A program made the position numbers and the translations under genes. The notes below the pieces were generated by a model, which did not search any database, was not told the origin of the DNA, and saw only the letters and a program-made list of their open reading frames with translations. 64,000 bases of DNA from assembly GCA_964522505.1 (NCBI GenBank), contig CAZFWJ010000011.1, positions 7,111-71,110 on the forward strand. Reading direction: 5' to 3'. Below, piece by piece: positions 8,985 to 18,216 of the stretch; the first letter of the stretch is position 1; each line of letters begins with the position of its first letter. The DNA comes from GYS-P2D sp964522505. Lineage in GTDB: Bacteria > Bacteroidota > Bacteroidia > Chitinophagales > Saprospiraceae.

Positions 8985-9292
8985 ATAAAGAAATCGGAGT
9001 TACAGAGTCACAGATTATCAAGGCGATTAAGGAGAATGAATCAGGTCGCAGAGTTGAAGACATTAGTAAGGAGTTAGGAATAAACCCAGGCATTTTTTAC
9101 AACTGGCGCAAGAAGTACTCAGGCATGGGCGTGTCTCATTTAAAGTGTTTAAAGGAGTTAGAGGCGGAGAACTCAAAGCTTAAGCGGATGTTCGCACAAC
9201 AAGCATTACAGTTAGAGATGGCAAAAAGATGTGATCTCAAAAAAGTGGTAAAGCACTCTGCCAAGCGTAGTGCCTACAGATTAGCCCATTAA
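8985..9292 (+). pseudogene. Degenerate IS3-family transposase orfA remnant
   Basis: The frame from about 8996 to the TAA at 9290-9292 encodes a helix-turn-helix transposase OrfA: VTESQIIKAIKENESGRRVE, then ELGINPGIFYNWRKKYSGM and a leucine-zipper-like stretch ELEAENSKLKRM. This is the usual start of IS3-family elements. The expected ATG AAG AAA is ATA AAG AAA at 8985, and one base is missing near 8999 relative to the usual TTTACAGAG, so the start and frame are both broken. No orfB follows and no terminal inverted repeats are apparent. The element is dead. Upstream of it (8722-8984) I see only a short palindrome, ACAAATTTGT, at 8901-8910. Confidence 0.85.
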
Positions 9293-9385
9293 CTCCTACT
9301 ACTCAACTCAAATACAAGGTCCTGAATACACTAAGTCTGTTAGAATCCGTTGAGACTTAAGATATATGAACATCAATAAGTATAT

Positions 9386-10783
9386 ATGGAGACCCTCAGT
9401 GTATTCGACATATTCAAGATAGGAGTAGGTCCCTCGAGTTCTCATACCCTTGGGCCATGGCTTGCAGCCAAAGATTTTGTCCATGGTTTAGCCCCTATTG
9501 ACATGATTACCATTCAGCTTTATGGGTCTCTATCTAAGACTGGCGTTGGACATGCAACTGACAAGGCACTGATATTGGGCTTGATGGGTTATGATCCCAA
9601 ATCTATCGATACGAGCCGTATTAATGGCATCATCCAGGCCGTAAAAGAAGCTAATTCACTAACCGTAAATGGAACCGTTGTAGCATTTGATATGGATTGT
9701 GATATCCAGTTCGAAGCGTACACCCACGAGCTACACCCTAATACGGTAAGGCTCAGTGCGTTTAGCAATTCGATGCTGATTAAAGAAAAAATTTATGCCT
9801 CTGTCGGTGGCGGATTCATTGAGTCTCCTGACGACCAACTACAATTACAAACCAACAATGAACTGCCCTACCCCATACAATCCGGCAACGAATTATTGGA
9901 ATACACCAAAGAACACAATTGCAATATATCAGATATCGTCCTCAGTAATGAGCTCAGCATTCGATCACAAGAGGAGATTGACCTACGAATAGACGAGATT
10001 GAAGAAGCATTTCTAGATTGTATCTATGCTGGGTGTACTACAGAGGGGATCTTGCCTGGTGGCCTGAATGTGGTGAGAAGAGCCTCTCGACTCTGTAAAA
10101 ATTTGTTGAATGTCGATTCATTCGAAAGTCGCCAAGACTGGTTGCATCGAGTGAAAAAAGTCGACAAGACTTTTAATTGTGTAAACAAGTGGATCAGCTG
10201 TTTTGCGCTTGCTGTCAATGAAGAGAATGCCGACATGGGCCGTGTAGTCACCTCTCCCACTAACGGTGCTGCTGGCGTTGTACCTACGGTACTGATGTAC
10301 TACTATCTCTTCTGTAAGTACACTGGAAAGGAATCGATTAGAAACTACCTGTTTACAGCTGGTGAAATCGGGTGTCTATTCAAAAAAGGAGCAACGATCT
10401 CTGCCGCAGTAGGAGGATGTCAAGCGGAGATTGGCGTATCCTCAGCGATGGCTGCAGGAGGACTGGCCGAAGTGCTCGGTGGCACTCCACAACAATGCCT
10501 CATGGCCGCTGAGATCGCCATGGAGCATCACCTTGGGCTAACCTGCGATCCAGTTAATGGACTCGTACAGGTACCTTGCATTGAGCGAAATACCATGGGT
10601 GCCATGAAAGCCATTACTGCGGCAAATCTAGCCCTAGAGAGCGACCCCTGTAATAGCAAAGTGTCACTCGACACAGCCATCAAGACGATGTGGCAAACAG
10701 CCCTGGATATGAACTCTAAATACAAAGAAACATCGGAGGGAGGTCTAGCTATTAGTCTGCCGGTCATCAATCCGAACTGTTGA
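9386..10783 (+). CDS. sdaA: L-serine ammonia-lyase (iron-sulfur L-serine dehydratase)
   Basis: The 465-residue single-chain enzyme deaminates L-serine to pyruvate and ammonia with a [4Fe-4S] cluster. The N-terminal domain begins with the family motif GVGPSSSHT at about 13-21. The catalytic domain carries SPTNGAAG and the three cluster cysteines at 345 (GGCQAEIG), 387 (LTCDPVNG) and 398 (VPCIERN). Their spacing of 42 and 11 residues equals that of the characterised Legionella enzyme. It is cytosolic. It stands between an IS3 remnant and a propeller remnant and has no operon partner. With pckA upstream and ald downstream it forms an amino-acid-to-PEP neighbourhood. Confidence 0.96.
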   Translation: METLSVFDIFKIGVGPSSSHTLGPWLAAKDFVHGLAPIDMITIQLYGSLSKTGVGHATDKALILGLMGYDPKSIDTSRINGIIQAVKEANSLTVNGTVVAFDMDCDIQFEAYTHELHPNTVRLSAFSNSMLIKEKIYASVGGGFIESPDDQLQLQTNNELPYPIQSGNELLEYTKEHNCNISDIVLSNELSIRSQEEIDLRIDEIEEAFLDCIYAGCTTEGILPGGLNVVRRASRLCKNLLNVDSFESRQDWLHRVKKVDKTFNCVNKWISCFALAVNEENADMGRVVTSPTNGAAGVVPTVLMYYYLFCKYTGKESIRNYLFTAGEIGCLFKKGATISAAVGGCQAEIGVSSAMAAGGLAEVLGGTPQQCLMAAEIAMEHHLGLTCDPVNGLVQVPCIERNTMGAMKAITAANLALESDPCNSKVSLDTAIKTMWQTALDMNSKYKETSEGGLAISLPVINPNC

Positions 10784-10932
10784 TAGAAGTGTGTGAATTA
10801 GCTCCCTAACTTTACTGTATAAAGTGTCTAATCATTCCGATACATCATCCTTCATAAAAAACAAGCTGTCGAGTATTAATTCTGTTACAGATCACATCAG
10901 ATTGACTTCAATTTTCTCAAAGAATATAATAG

Positions 10933-11172
10933 TGGTTCATCATAGGTAATGATGGTGGTTATAACCTGAATCCATTCACATATGAATCGACCATAGGCGT
11001 ATTCAACACTCTTGATAACTCTTATACAGAGTTAGAAACGAATCTTAATAATCCTGACTCCAGACATACTATTTTTCAAATGAGCATCCTCAACGACAGA
11101 ATGTATATAGTCTATGGCGAAAGTGGTCGTGTAGCCCATCAAACTATAAGCTGGGACGTTATGGTCAACTGA
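10933..11172 (+). pseudogene. C-terminal fragment of a beta-propeller/kelch-like protein
   Basis: The 483-bp gap after sdaA holds an 80-codon open frame with no start codon, ending in TGA at 11170-11172. The translation (IIGNDGGYNLNPFTYEST, later ILNDRMYIVYGESGRVAHQT, ending SWDVMVN) has the strand-turn rhythm of a propeller blade and looks like the end of a secreted protein. Just upstream, another frame reads FNFLKEYNSGS, suggesting a frameshift in the same old gene. The rest of the gap (10784-10900 and 11173-11266) shows nothing clear. Confidence 0.45.
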
Positions 11173-11266
11173 TCTAAAAAACTAATACTCAAAAAAAACA
11201 AACTAAAAAATCAACAGCACAACACAGGGGTTCTCAGCAACATGGAGTAGGAATCATCATCATGTT

Positions 11267-12439
11267 TTAAGTCTGGTCTGCCTCCTTATCCGCCAATTGT
11301 AAAAACACCAGTGAAAACAATGTGATCATGGCAATCATATAAAACACTGTATCAAAATTGGAAGGATCGTTATCATAGACGAATGCAGAAAATAGCGCTC
11401 CTCCTCCAATAAAGAACTCTAAGAGTAAATATACTGTAGCCATCGCCGTACCTCGACGTGAATCGTCCGAGCGATCTATCACCCAGGCGAATATGGAGGG
11501 TGCCGCTACTCCAATAGAAAATCCCGTTGCTCCCGTTGCAATCAGTATATCACTAGCAGAATCGGCAGTGCCTAGTATTACATAGGATATAGCAATCAAT
11601 ACAGTAGCAATACTTATGACTAACCTGCGCCCATAGCGATCCGATACCTGACCAGCGACTAATCGCGATAATACCGAGCACAAAGTAAAGCTCGTAAAGA
11701 ATAGGCCTTTATTATTCATGCCCAGGTAATCTGCTTGATCAGCTACTATGGTCAACAAGGCTCCCAGGCCAAAATATGTCAGTCCAGCAATAATGGCGGG
11801 AACTAGAGAAACAGGGTCGATGATCTCGCTGCGCTTTAGTCTGAAATGACTCCATTGCACTCGCTGTGGATTTGGCAGCGTCTCACGCATACGCATCACC
11901 AACATCACAGATATTAAGGCTGTGAATGAACTAGCATAAAACATCGTCGTTAAAGAAAACTCATTAGCTATCCAACTCCCAATTGGAGGCGTCATGGATG
12001 ATCCTACATTAATGCTCACTCCAATGATGCCCATAGCCTCTCCGCGCCGAGCCACTGGTGCTATATCTGCCACATATGCAGAGATCGCCGTAGGTGTAAA
12101 TCCTGTCGAGAAACCATGCATTAATCTCAGCAACAAGAACATCGATACAGTGGATAACAGTGGATATAGACAGCTACAGATGATACACACTACAGCACCT
12201 ACTGCAATTACTGGCATTCTGCCAATGTGATCTGCCAACTTACCGCTAATCGGCCTCGATAGTCCCGCTGTTAACGTGAACAGCGAAATAATGAACCCCT
12301 TATAGTCCTCGCCCCCCATTGCCGACAGGAAAGCAGGTAGCTCAGGTATAATCATATTGAAACTACCCCCAAACAGTGCGAAGCTGGTGCACAGCAGTAT
12401 GAACTGTTTGGTATATAGCTTTTCGGCGGGCCTGTTCAT
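11267..12439 (-). CDS. MFS transporter
   Basis: The 390-residue inner-membrane protein has about twelve hydrophobic helices. The MFS loop 2-3 motif is GKLADHIGRMP (about 66-76), and its repeat in the second half is GQVSDRYGRRL. These are typical of drug/H+ or small-solute major facilitator permeases. The substrate cannot be told from sequence. It is divergent from ald, and the 210-bp gap between them contains two related palindromes, so the two genes may share a regulator; a role in amino-acid export or uptake is then possible but unproven. Confidence 0.88.
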   Translation of the reverse strand: MNRPAEKLYTKQFILLCTSFALFGGSFNMIIPELPAFLSAMGGEDYKGFIISLFTLTAGLSRPISGKLADHIGRMPVIAVGAVVCIICSCLYPLLSTVSMFLLLRLMHGFSTGFTPTAISAYVADIAPVARRGEAMGIIGVSINVGSSMTPPIGSWIANEFSLTTMFYASSFTALISVMLVMRMRETLPNPQRVQWSHFRLKRSEIIDPVSLVPAIIAGLTYFGLGALLTIVADQADYLGMNNKGLFFTSFTLCSVLSRLVAGQVSDRYGRRLVISIATVLIAISYVILGTADSASDILIATGATGFSIGVAAPSIFAWVIDRSDDSRRGTAMATVYLLLEFFIGGGALFSAFVYDNDPSNFDTVFYMIAMITLFSLVFLQLADKEADQT

Positions 12440-12561
12440 GGTACTTTACTGATCGCCCCACAAAGGTCTCTTTTATTGATGAACAGACAACTTAAACTGA
12501 ATTAAGCTTATATTACAAAGTAGCGATGCTCCAATATTTGAAGGATTGAATTGAACACATT

Positions 12562-12597
12562 TAACTCATTATGAGTTATTTTTAAGTTATTATAACT
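12562..12597. promoter_or_regulatory. Paired palindromes, probable operator between MFS gene and ald
   Basis: A perfect inverted repeat TAACTCAT-T-ATGAGTTA (12562-12578) is followed after 6 bp by a second one, AGTTAT-T-ATAACT (12585-12597). The half-sites resemble each other (TAACT/AGTTA), so four related half-sites alternate on both strands. The site lies 53 bp before the ald ATG. An Lrp/AsnC-type or similar dimeric regulator would fit, since ald genes are often controlled that way, but the regulator is not in the window. Confidence 0.5.
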
Positions 12598-12649
12598 CAA
12601 TCGAGATGATATCAAACCATTAATTAAAACCTGAATTTCGAGATAGCAT

Positions 12650-13762
12650 ATGATAGTTGGCGTACCAAAGGAAATTAAAAATAACGAAAACAGAGTAGCT
12701 ATGACACCTGCTGGTGTACAGGCTATGAAACGATATGGGCATGATATGATTGTGCAGAAAAGCGCTGGTGTAGGCAGCGGATTTAGTGATCAAGATTATG
12801 TCACAGCAGGAGCGGAAATCCGAGCTACAATCGCAGAAGTCTATGCTCAAGCAGAAATGATCATTAAGGTTAAGGAGCCTATTAAATCAGAATACGATCT
12901 GATCCGTGAAGGGCAGATACTTTACACCTATTTTCATTTTGCCTCACATCGTCCTTTACTGGATGCAATGATTAAGAGCAAGGCAATCTGCATCGCCTAT
13001 GAGACGGTGGAGGACCCAGACGGCAGTCTACCGTTATTGATTCCGATGTCCGAAGTGGCAGGCAGAATGTCTATTCAAGAAGGCGCAAAGTATCTTGAGA
13101 AACCTATGGGCGGCAAGGGTGTATTATTAGGTGGTGTGCCAGGTGTGCCTCCTAGTAATGTCATGGTGATCGGGGGCGGTATCGTAGGTACTCAAGCAGC
13201 TAAGATGGCAGCGGGACTAGGTGCCGATGTGGTGATCCTCGATATCAACTTGGATAGACTCAGATACTTAGAAGATGTCCTACCTCCAAACATCAGTACA
13301 CTTTACTCCAATGAGTACAATATCCGCAAGTTGATAAAAACGGCTGATCTAATCGTAGGAGCGGTGCTAATACCTGGAGCTAAAGCGCCAAAGCTAATCA
13401 CTCGTGACATGCTTAAAGACATGGAGCCCGGAACAGTATTAATCGATGTTGCTGTCGACCAAGGCGGATGCATCGAAACCTGCAAGCCGACAACACATGC
13501 AGAACCAACCTATGTGATAGATGACATCGTGCACTATTGTGTAGCCAACATGCCAGGTGCCGTGCCATATACATCGACATATGCCCTCACTAATGCCACC
13601 CTAAGACAAGCCCTTAGTCTTGCCAATAAAGGGTGGAAGCAAGCTTGTAGCGCTGATCAATCTCTACGCAAAGGGCTCAATGTAATAGATGGCCAGATCG
13701 TCTACGAAGGCGTAGGAAAAGCGTTTGATCTACCAGTCGTGCCAGTAGAAAAGATGCTATAA
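12650..13762 (+). CDS. ald: Alanine dehydrogenase
   Basis: The 370-residue cytosolic enzyme interconverts L-alanine and pyruvate plus ammonia using NAD. The N-terminus MIVGVPKEIKNNENRVA is the family hallmark. The catalytic Lys75 (in IIKVKEP) and His96 (in YFHFASH) are at the same numbers as in characterised enzymes, and the NAD-binding glycine motif GGGIVGTQAAKMA lies near 175. The length is normal. It is transcribed away from the MFS gene, with an operator-like pair of palindromes upstream. Confidence 0.97.
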   Translation: MIVGVPKEIKNNENRVAMTPAGVQAMKRYGHDMIVQKSAGVGSGFSDQDYVTAGAEIRATIAEVYAQAEMIIKVKEPIKSEYDLIREGQILYTYFHFASHRPLLDAMIKSKAICIAYETVEDPDGSLPLLIPMSEVAGRMSIQEGAKYLEKPMGGKGVLLGGVPGVPPSNVMVIGGGIVGTQAAKMAAGLGADVVILDINLDRLRYLEDVLPPNISTLYSNEYNIRKLIKTADLIVGAVLIPGAKAPKLITRDMLKDMEPGTVLIDVAVDQGGCIETCKPTTHAEPTYVIDDIVHYCVANMPGAVPYTSTYALTNATLRQALSLANKGWKQACSADQSLRKGLNVIDGQIVYEGVGKAFDLPVVPVEKML

Positions 13763-13976
13763 ATCTCAGCGGCGATTGTTTGCAATGTTTTAGTCATTAA
13801 AACCGAAGACAGGGTTATCATGTAATTTTGGGCCTTCAAAGCACAAAGCTTTTACAGCATATGGAGCATTCAATCATCCCAGTAGAACACTTGGATATAG
13901 CTACTGATCTACGGCATCAGTGGTCAATCTATCATGGATGACGAGATTAAAGGCATCCACACTATAGTGGACTCCT

Positions 13977-14375
13977 TTACAAGGATAAGGCGCCGAGCAA
14001 CCCGCCCATCAATGCAAAAAACAAAATCAGATAACCGCCATCGATTAGTATCAGCTTAAATGATTTCTTCTGATAGAGGTAATGGATGACCATTGCGGGA
14101 ATCGCATAAAATACCGCAGTTAACATCCCATGAAAGCCTCCATGGACGAATGTTTGATCTTCTGGAGCATGGAGATTGACGATGATATTAATGCCGAATG
14201 CGATGACAACCATCATCAAGAAAGCCCCGCCGTGGGTAATACCCATTCCTGATTGAGCTTGCTCGTCGGTGACGCCAGTTTCTTTTTGCCAAGCCTTACC
14301 AAATAAGGCCGTATACCATAAAAATCCAAGAAGGAATGCAGCAACTGCCGCAATTAAAGGTTCTAAATATGCCAT
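13977..14375 (-). CDS. DUF1761 family membrane protein
   Basis: The 132-residue protein has about four membrane helices and the family features FLWYTALFGKAWQKE near 19-33 and GGFHGMLTAVFYAIP in the third helix. This matches DUF1761, small integral membrane proteins of unknown role. No catalytic residues are evident. It is transcribed alone on the minus strand, about 170 bp after the start of the ABC/M1 gene region, with no clear partner. Confidence 0.75.
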   Translation of the reverse strand: MAYLEPLIAAVAAFLLGFLWYTALFGKAWQKETGVTDEQAQSGMGITHGGAFLMMVVIAFGINIIVNLHAPEDQTFVHGGFHGMLTAVFYAIPAMVIHYLYQKKSFKLILIDGGYLILFFALMGGLLGALSL

Positions 14376-14547
14376 ATCATTAAGTTGAGCTAATTACGAG
14401 CTAAATAGTCTGCTTTAAGATAGCAATATTGATCCTATCAGGAGATCCATTATGTACAGTATCAGGCTATGCTCGAGTAAGTAAGTTAGCTGTCATCAAG
14501 ATGCCATAGCACCATGTCTATCAAAGGATAATCATATTATAGTCAGA

Positions 14548-17500
14548 TTATTCGGACTCGGTCTTACGTCTATTATCATCACTATTCCGATCGATGAGAA
14601 TATTATAAGGGTCTATCCCGACTTCCTTGGGTTCGGCATCTACAGTAATAGTCCATCTGTTTTCTATCTCAGTAATTCTATGCTTGTTGATGTAGAGCAC
14701 TTTTTCTTTCTCGGCGCCATCGATCTCCTCTGTTCCAAATATCCCTACATCTACATAGTCAGATAGTGGATAGGACTTGAGTGGTTTCTTCTTACCTTCT
14801 ATAGCCAGACTATCTATTAGTCCAGACTCATCTTCAAACACCTGTCGACCACGTTCATCTGTGCGATACTTGCGGACATGAGCAGTGATGTCTACGGTAT
14901 ACGTCCCATCACCATTATCCGTATAATGAGTATCCTCTATCCTATTATCATAAAGCGTAATCGCCATAAAATTATCATCTATGAAATAGTCAAGAGAATC
15001 TGGTGTGGCTTCTTTAAGCATCCCAACTAACTCAAGCGCATTGGTATACGGAGGCTCTTGAAATGCTACACTATCAATATAAGCACTGAAGACATTGCTT
15101 AGAGTTTGCTCACCTATTAAGTCAGACAACGCATAGAATACTACAGATCCTTTATAATAATGTATGTAGGCTTGATTTTCGTTCAGAGCAAGTGGTAGCT
15201 CCTTAGAAGCCTCAAGACTCCGGTTTAGCAAATATGTATCCAAGGCGTCCTTAAGAAATATACGCTTCTTCTCGACACCATATCGATGCTCGAGCACCTT
15301 CAAAGATGAATACTCTGACAAGCTCTCAGACAGCATGGTAGCTCCTTTCACATTCGCACCAATGACTTGATGTGCCCACCATTGATGTGCTAACTCATGA
15401 GCGGTAATGGAATAGGAGTAGTCTACCCCGCCCTCATCACTATCATCGACTTGTGCCATGAACCCAACATTCTCAGAGAATGGAATCGTCCCTGCAAATG
15501 ACTGCGCAAATGAAGCACGAGGAAACTCCAGTATCCTCACATAGCTGTGTTGATATGGGCTATAGTGCTCAGTGAAGTAGTCCAATCCATCTTTAAGTCC
15601 TCGGAACATCCGATCCAAGTTATAGTCATGGCCTTTATGATAATATATGACCAGATCAATGTCATTCCATTTGTCTCGAGCGACTTCATATCGCGCAGAA
15701 GAGATATTGAAGAAATTGAGCATTGGCCGTTCCATTTTATAATGGAAGTAGTTTCGGCCGTCTTCTTGCCATTCCTTTTGCAGCACTCCAGGCGCTATGG
15801 CAGTTTGATCACCGGCCGTCCCGATCTGAATCTCAAAGTCCACCCAATCAGCACTATTAGAAATATAGGTGTTAGCATAAGCCGATGAGTCACTAATATC
15901 AGGCATACGCTCTTTTTCAGCTAGATCGTACTTGGTACGAGTCTTGTTGGTCACCAGCTCAAAACCATCCTGATATCCTATAGTCGGAAACATGCTACTA
16001 TTCAAAAATGTACCATTCTTACGCACTCCAATCGTGCGCTTAAACGCATCGTCATCGTCATTATTGAGTGCAAAATTCAACCTCATTGTCCCCCCTGGTT
16101 GCAGCGGCTCGTTCAATTCAAATATCTTGATATTATTCAAGGAGTCATGAACAGCAAGAGAGGATTTACGATCTAAAGTCAGCTCTGTAATAAATGGTGC
16201 AAAATCGAGGTATAAAGTGTCAATAAGCTCCTCCGTTTTGTTTTTTAAGAGATAGTATCCTTCGGCCTTAATATTGTAGTCTTCAGGGTAGAGATCGGCA
16301 GTAATATTGATATCTATGATGCGAGGTTGTGCCAAAGTCGCATAGCGCTTATAAGCCTTCTCATAGTCGACTGTTTGTAATTCGCGCTCCTTAGATGAGT
16401 AGTAATCCTCTGCGATATTATTTTGATAATAAATGTAATATCCCAAGCCAAGAAACAAGCCTACTGAGGCAATGAGACTCGCTACTTTGGGAATGGACCA
16501 CGACGCTCCTTTAAAGGCGCTTAGAGCACCTCTCGACACTCCACGCCTCCAGAATACCCATGCTAAACCAGCAAAGACAAGACCACCCAATATCCAATAA
16601 AGTCTATAGATAAAATATCTTGTCTGCATATATCCATAACCGTCTATGTCTGAGTACAGAATATTGGGTCCATCATTAAATTGATAGATAGATTGCTCCA
16701 CGCCCAAAAATCCTAAAAACGACGTACCGATTCCGACTATCAAGACAGCCACTAACCCTAGATAAAAATTAGGGATTATGCTAAATGCAAATAAGGCAAA
16801 TAGAGTCCAGGGCATGAACTGTATCCAGCGTACCACCCATGAATCATAGGCATAAAGACCAATCTCAAAATTATAGTAGCCCTGTGAAATCTGATAGATG
16901 ATGCCCGCGATTATTGGAAGTGCTAACAAGACTCCTTGCATCAGCGTGATACTCACAAACTTAGAAGTGAGGAAGCTAAGACTCTTAGTATTGGTCGTGT
17001 CTTCGAGTTGGTAGATATTATCAGTGGTGCGACGATTGATGATCAGACCAGTATACACCATCGTCAGCAAGGTCACAAAGAGTCTGAAGGTAGCTGCAGG
17101 TATGCCGATAACTCGTGAAGTTGATGGCCATGTCGTAGTCTGCAATATCTCTGCACCAAATGCAAGCATCAGAATCAACATCATCAACCCCAGGATGCTA
17201 ATGACCAAAAACGGTCCCCCTCTAAGGATATACTTCAAATCTATCTTAGTTAGGCTGATGACGCTACTGAAGAATTGACCAATGCCAAAACTGCGTTTGA
17301 CCTCTGGCAAATTCAGAGCTAAGGCCTGAGTGCTCTTATGAGCTGCACTCTTAAGCTCTGGTTTTTTCCAAAACTTCCATGACCATGATTTTGGCGCTGT
17401 ATGAAACTCAAAGGCACGATAGCTCATCGCCAAAATGAATGCCCCAATTGCTGTCCATAGGATACGGTTCCAGATTACATATCCCGTAAACGGAACCAAA

Positions 17501-18204
17501 GAAGTATTCTCTTCAGATATCGTCCAATACTTAGTGTAGTACAAGCTTGAGGTCATACCAAATGGATCTGCCATAGCAGCATAAATCTGATTATCCAAGT
17601 CTGATAATCCACTCTCGATGATTCCCTGTAATATATAGAAGGCAATCATCACCACAAACCCTGCAACAATATTGCGACTGAAGGTCACTACAGCAAATAT
17701 GACGGCGCTGAACAAAAATGTGCCTGGCAGGACGTAAATCGCATAAGTATGCAGATAAGGCAGTAAGCGGTGCGGGCCAACCATATCGGCATTAACACCC
17801 GGAACATTCATACCTATCATTATACCGGCTGCTATGAAGACGGTTAGTATCAGACATACCGTTAACGCACTGAGATATTTCCCAAAAAAATAATCCCTCT
17901 TGGTAAATGGAAAAGAGTACATCACCTGATGTACATTATGTTTATAGTCTTTGAATATACTGGCCCCAGCAACATTGGGAAACAAAAGAAAAAGGATTAC
18001 TGCCATCCCCATAATCAATCCTAATATCCCATTAGGTGAATTGATATACCTCAGTGAAGTGACACTGGCAGTATTGCCATCAAATGCACCAGCGGAGGCA
18101 GCAGTCATCAAAGCTGAGAAGGCCATGACTAAGAGGGCATAGACAAATATCGCTGGTCTATTAAACCAGCTATTCAGTTCAAAAGAATAGATCTTTCCAA
18201 GCAT
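14548..18204 (-). CDS. ABC-2 permease fused to M1-family aminopeptidase
   Basis: The 1218-residue protein starts with ABC-2 type membrane segments (first block about 1-260, second about 310-600). Then comes a large extracytoplasmic M1 metallopeptidase domain (about 640-1200). The zinc site reads HELAH at 936-940, with the third ligand probably Glu960 in MLSESLSEY, and WW follows the HELAH as usual in this fusion family. The ATPase gene at 18217 lies 12 bp upstream on the same strand, so the two form one transporter operon. Such fusions occur widely in Bacteroidota with unknown substrate. Peptide processing coupled to export is a reasonable inference. Confidence 0.9.
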   Translation of the reverse strand: MLGKIYSFELNSWFNRPAIFVYALLVMAFSALMTAASAGAFDGNTASVTSLRYINSPNGILGLIMGMAVILFLLFPNVAGASIFKDYKHNVHQVMYSFPFTKRDYFFGKYLSALTVCLILTVFIAAGIMIGMNVPGVNADMVGPHRLLPYLHTYAIYVLPGTFLFSAVIFAVVTFSRNIVAGFVVMIAFYILQGIIESGLSDLDNQIYAAMADPFGMTSSLYYTKYWTISEENTSLVPFTGYVIWNRILWTAIGAFILAMSYRAFEFHTAPKSWSWKFWKKPELKSAAHKSTQALALNLPEVKRSFGIGQFFSSVISLTKIDLKYILRGGPFLVISILGLMMLILMLAFGAEILQTTTWPSTSRVIGIPAATFRLFVTLLTMVYTGLIINRRTTDNIYQLEDTTNTKSLSFLTSKFVSITLMQGVLLALPIIAGIIYQISQGYYNFEIGLYAYDSWVVRWIQFMPWTLFALFAFSIIPNFYLGLVAVLIVGIGTSFLGFLGVEQSIYQFNDGPNILYSDIDGYGYMQTRYFIYRLYWILGGLVFAGLAWVFWRRGVSRGALSAFKGASWSIPKVASLIASVGLFLGLGYYIYYQNNIAEDYYSSKERELQTVDYEKAYKRYATLAQPRIIDINITADLYPEDYNIKAEGYYLLKNKTEELIDTLYLDFAPFITELTLDRKSSLAVHDSLNNIKIFELNEPLQPGGTMRLNFALNNDDDDAFKRTIGVRKNGTFLNSSMFPTIGYQDGFELVTNKTRTKYDLAEKERMPDISDSSAYANTYISNSADWVDFEIQIGTAGDQTAIAPGVLQKEWQEDGRNYFHYKMERPMLNFFNISSARYEVARDKWNDIDLVIYYHKGHDYNLDRMFRGLKDGLDYFTEHYSPYQHSYVRILEFPRASFAQSFAGTIPFSENVGFMAQVDDSDEGGVDYSYSITAHELAHQWWAHQVIGANVKGATMLSESLSEYSSLKVLEHRYGVEKKRIFLKDALDTYLLNRSLEASKELPLALNENQAYIHYYKGSVVFYALSDLIGEQTLSNVFSAYIDSVAFQEPPYTNALELVGMLKEATPDSLDYFIDDNFMAITLYDNRIEDTHYTDNGDGTYTVDITAHVRKYRTDERGRQVFEDESGLIDSLAIEGKKKPLKSYPLSDYVDVGIFGTEEIDGAEKEKVLYINKHRITEIENRWTITVDAEPKEVGIDPYNILIDRNSDDNRRKTESE

Positions 18205-18216
18205 ACTTCTTATGGT

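Noticed and set aside
13763..13976. Possible gene remnant after ald
   Set aside because: Two frames give short coding-like text but neither extends beyond about 40 codons or matches a family.
15547..15888. A 113-codon plus-strand open frame inside the ABC/M1 gene
   Set aside because: It is antisense to a well-supported coding region with intact motifs, so it is a shadow.
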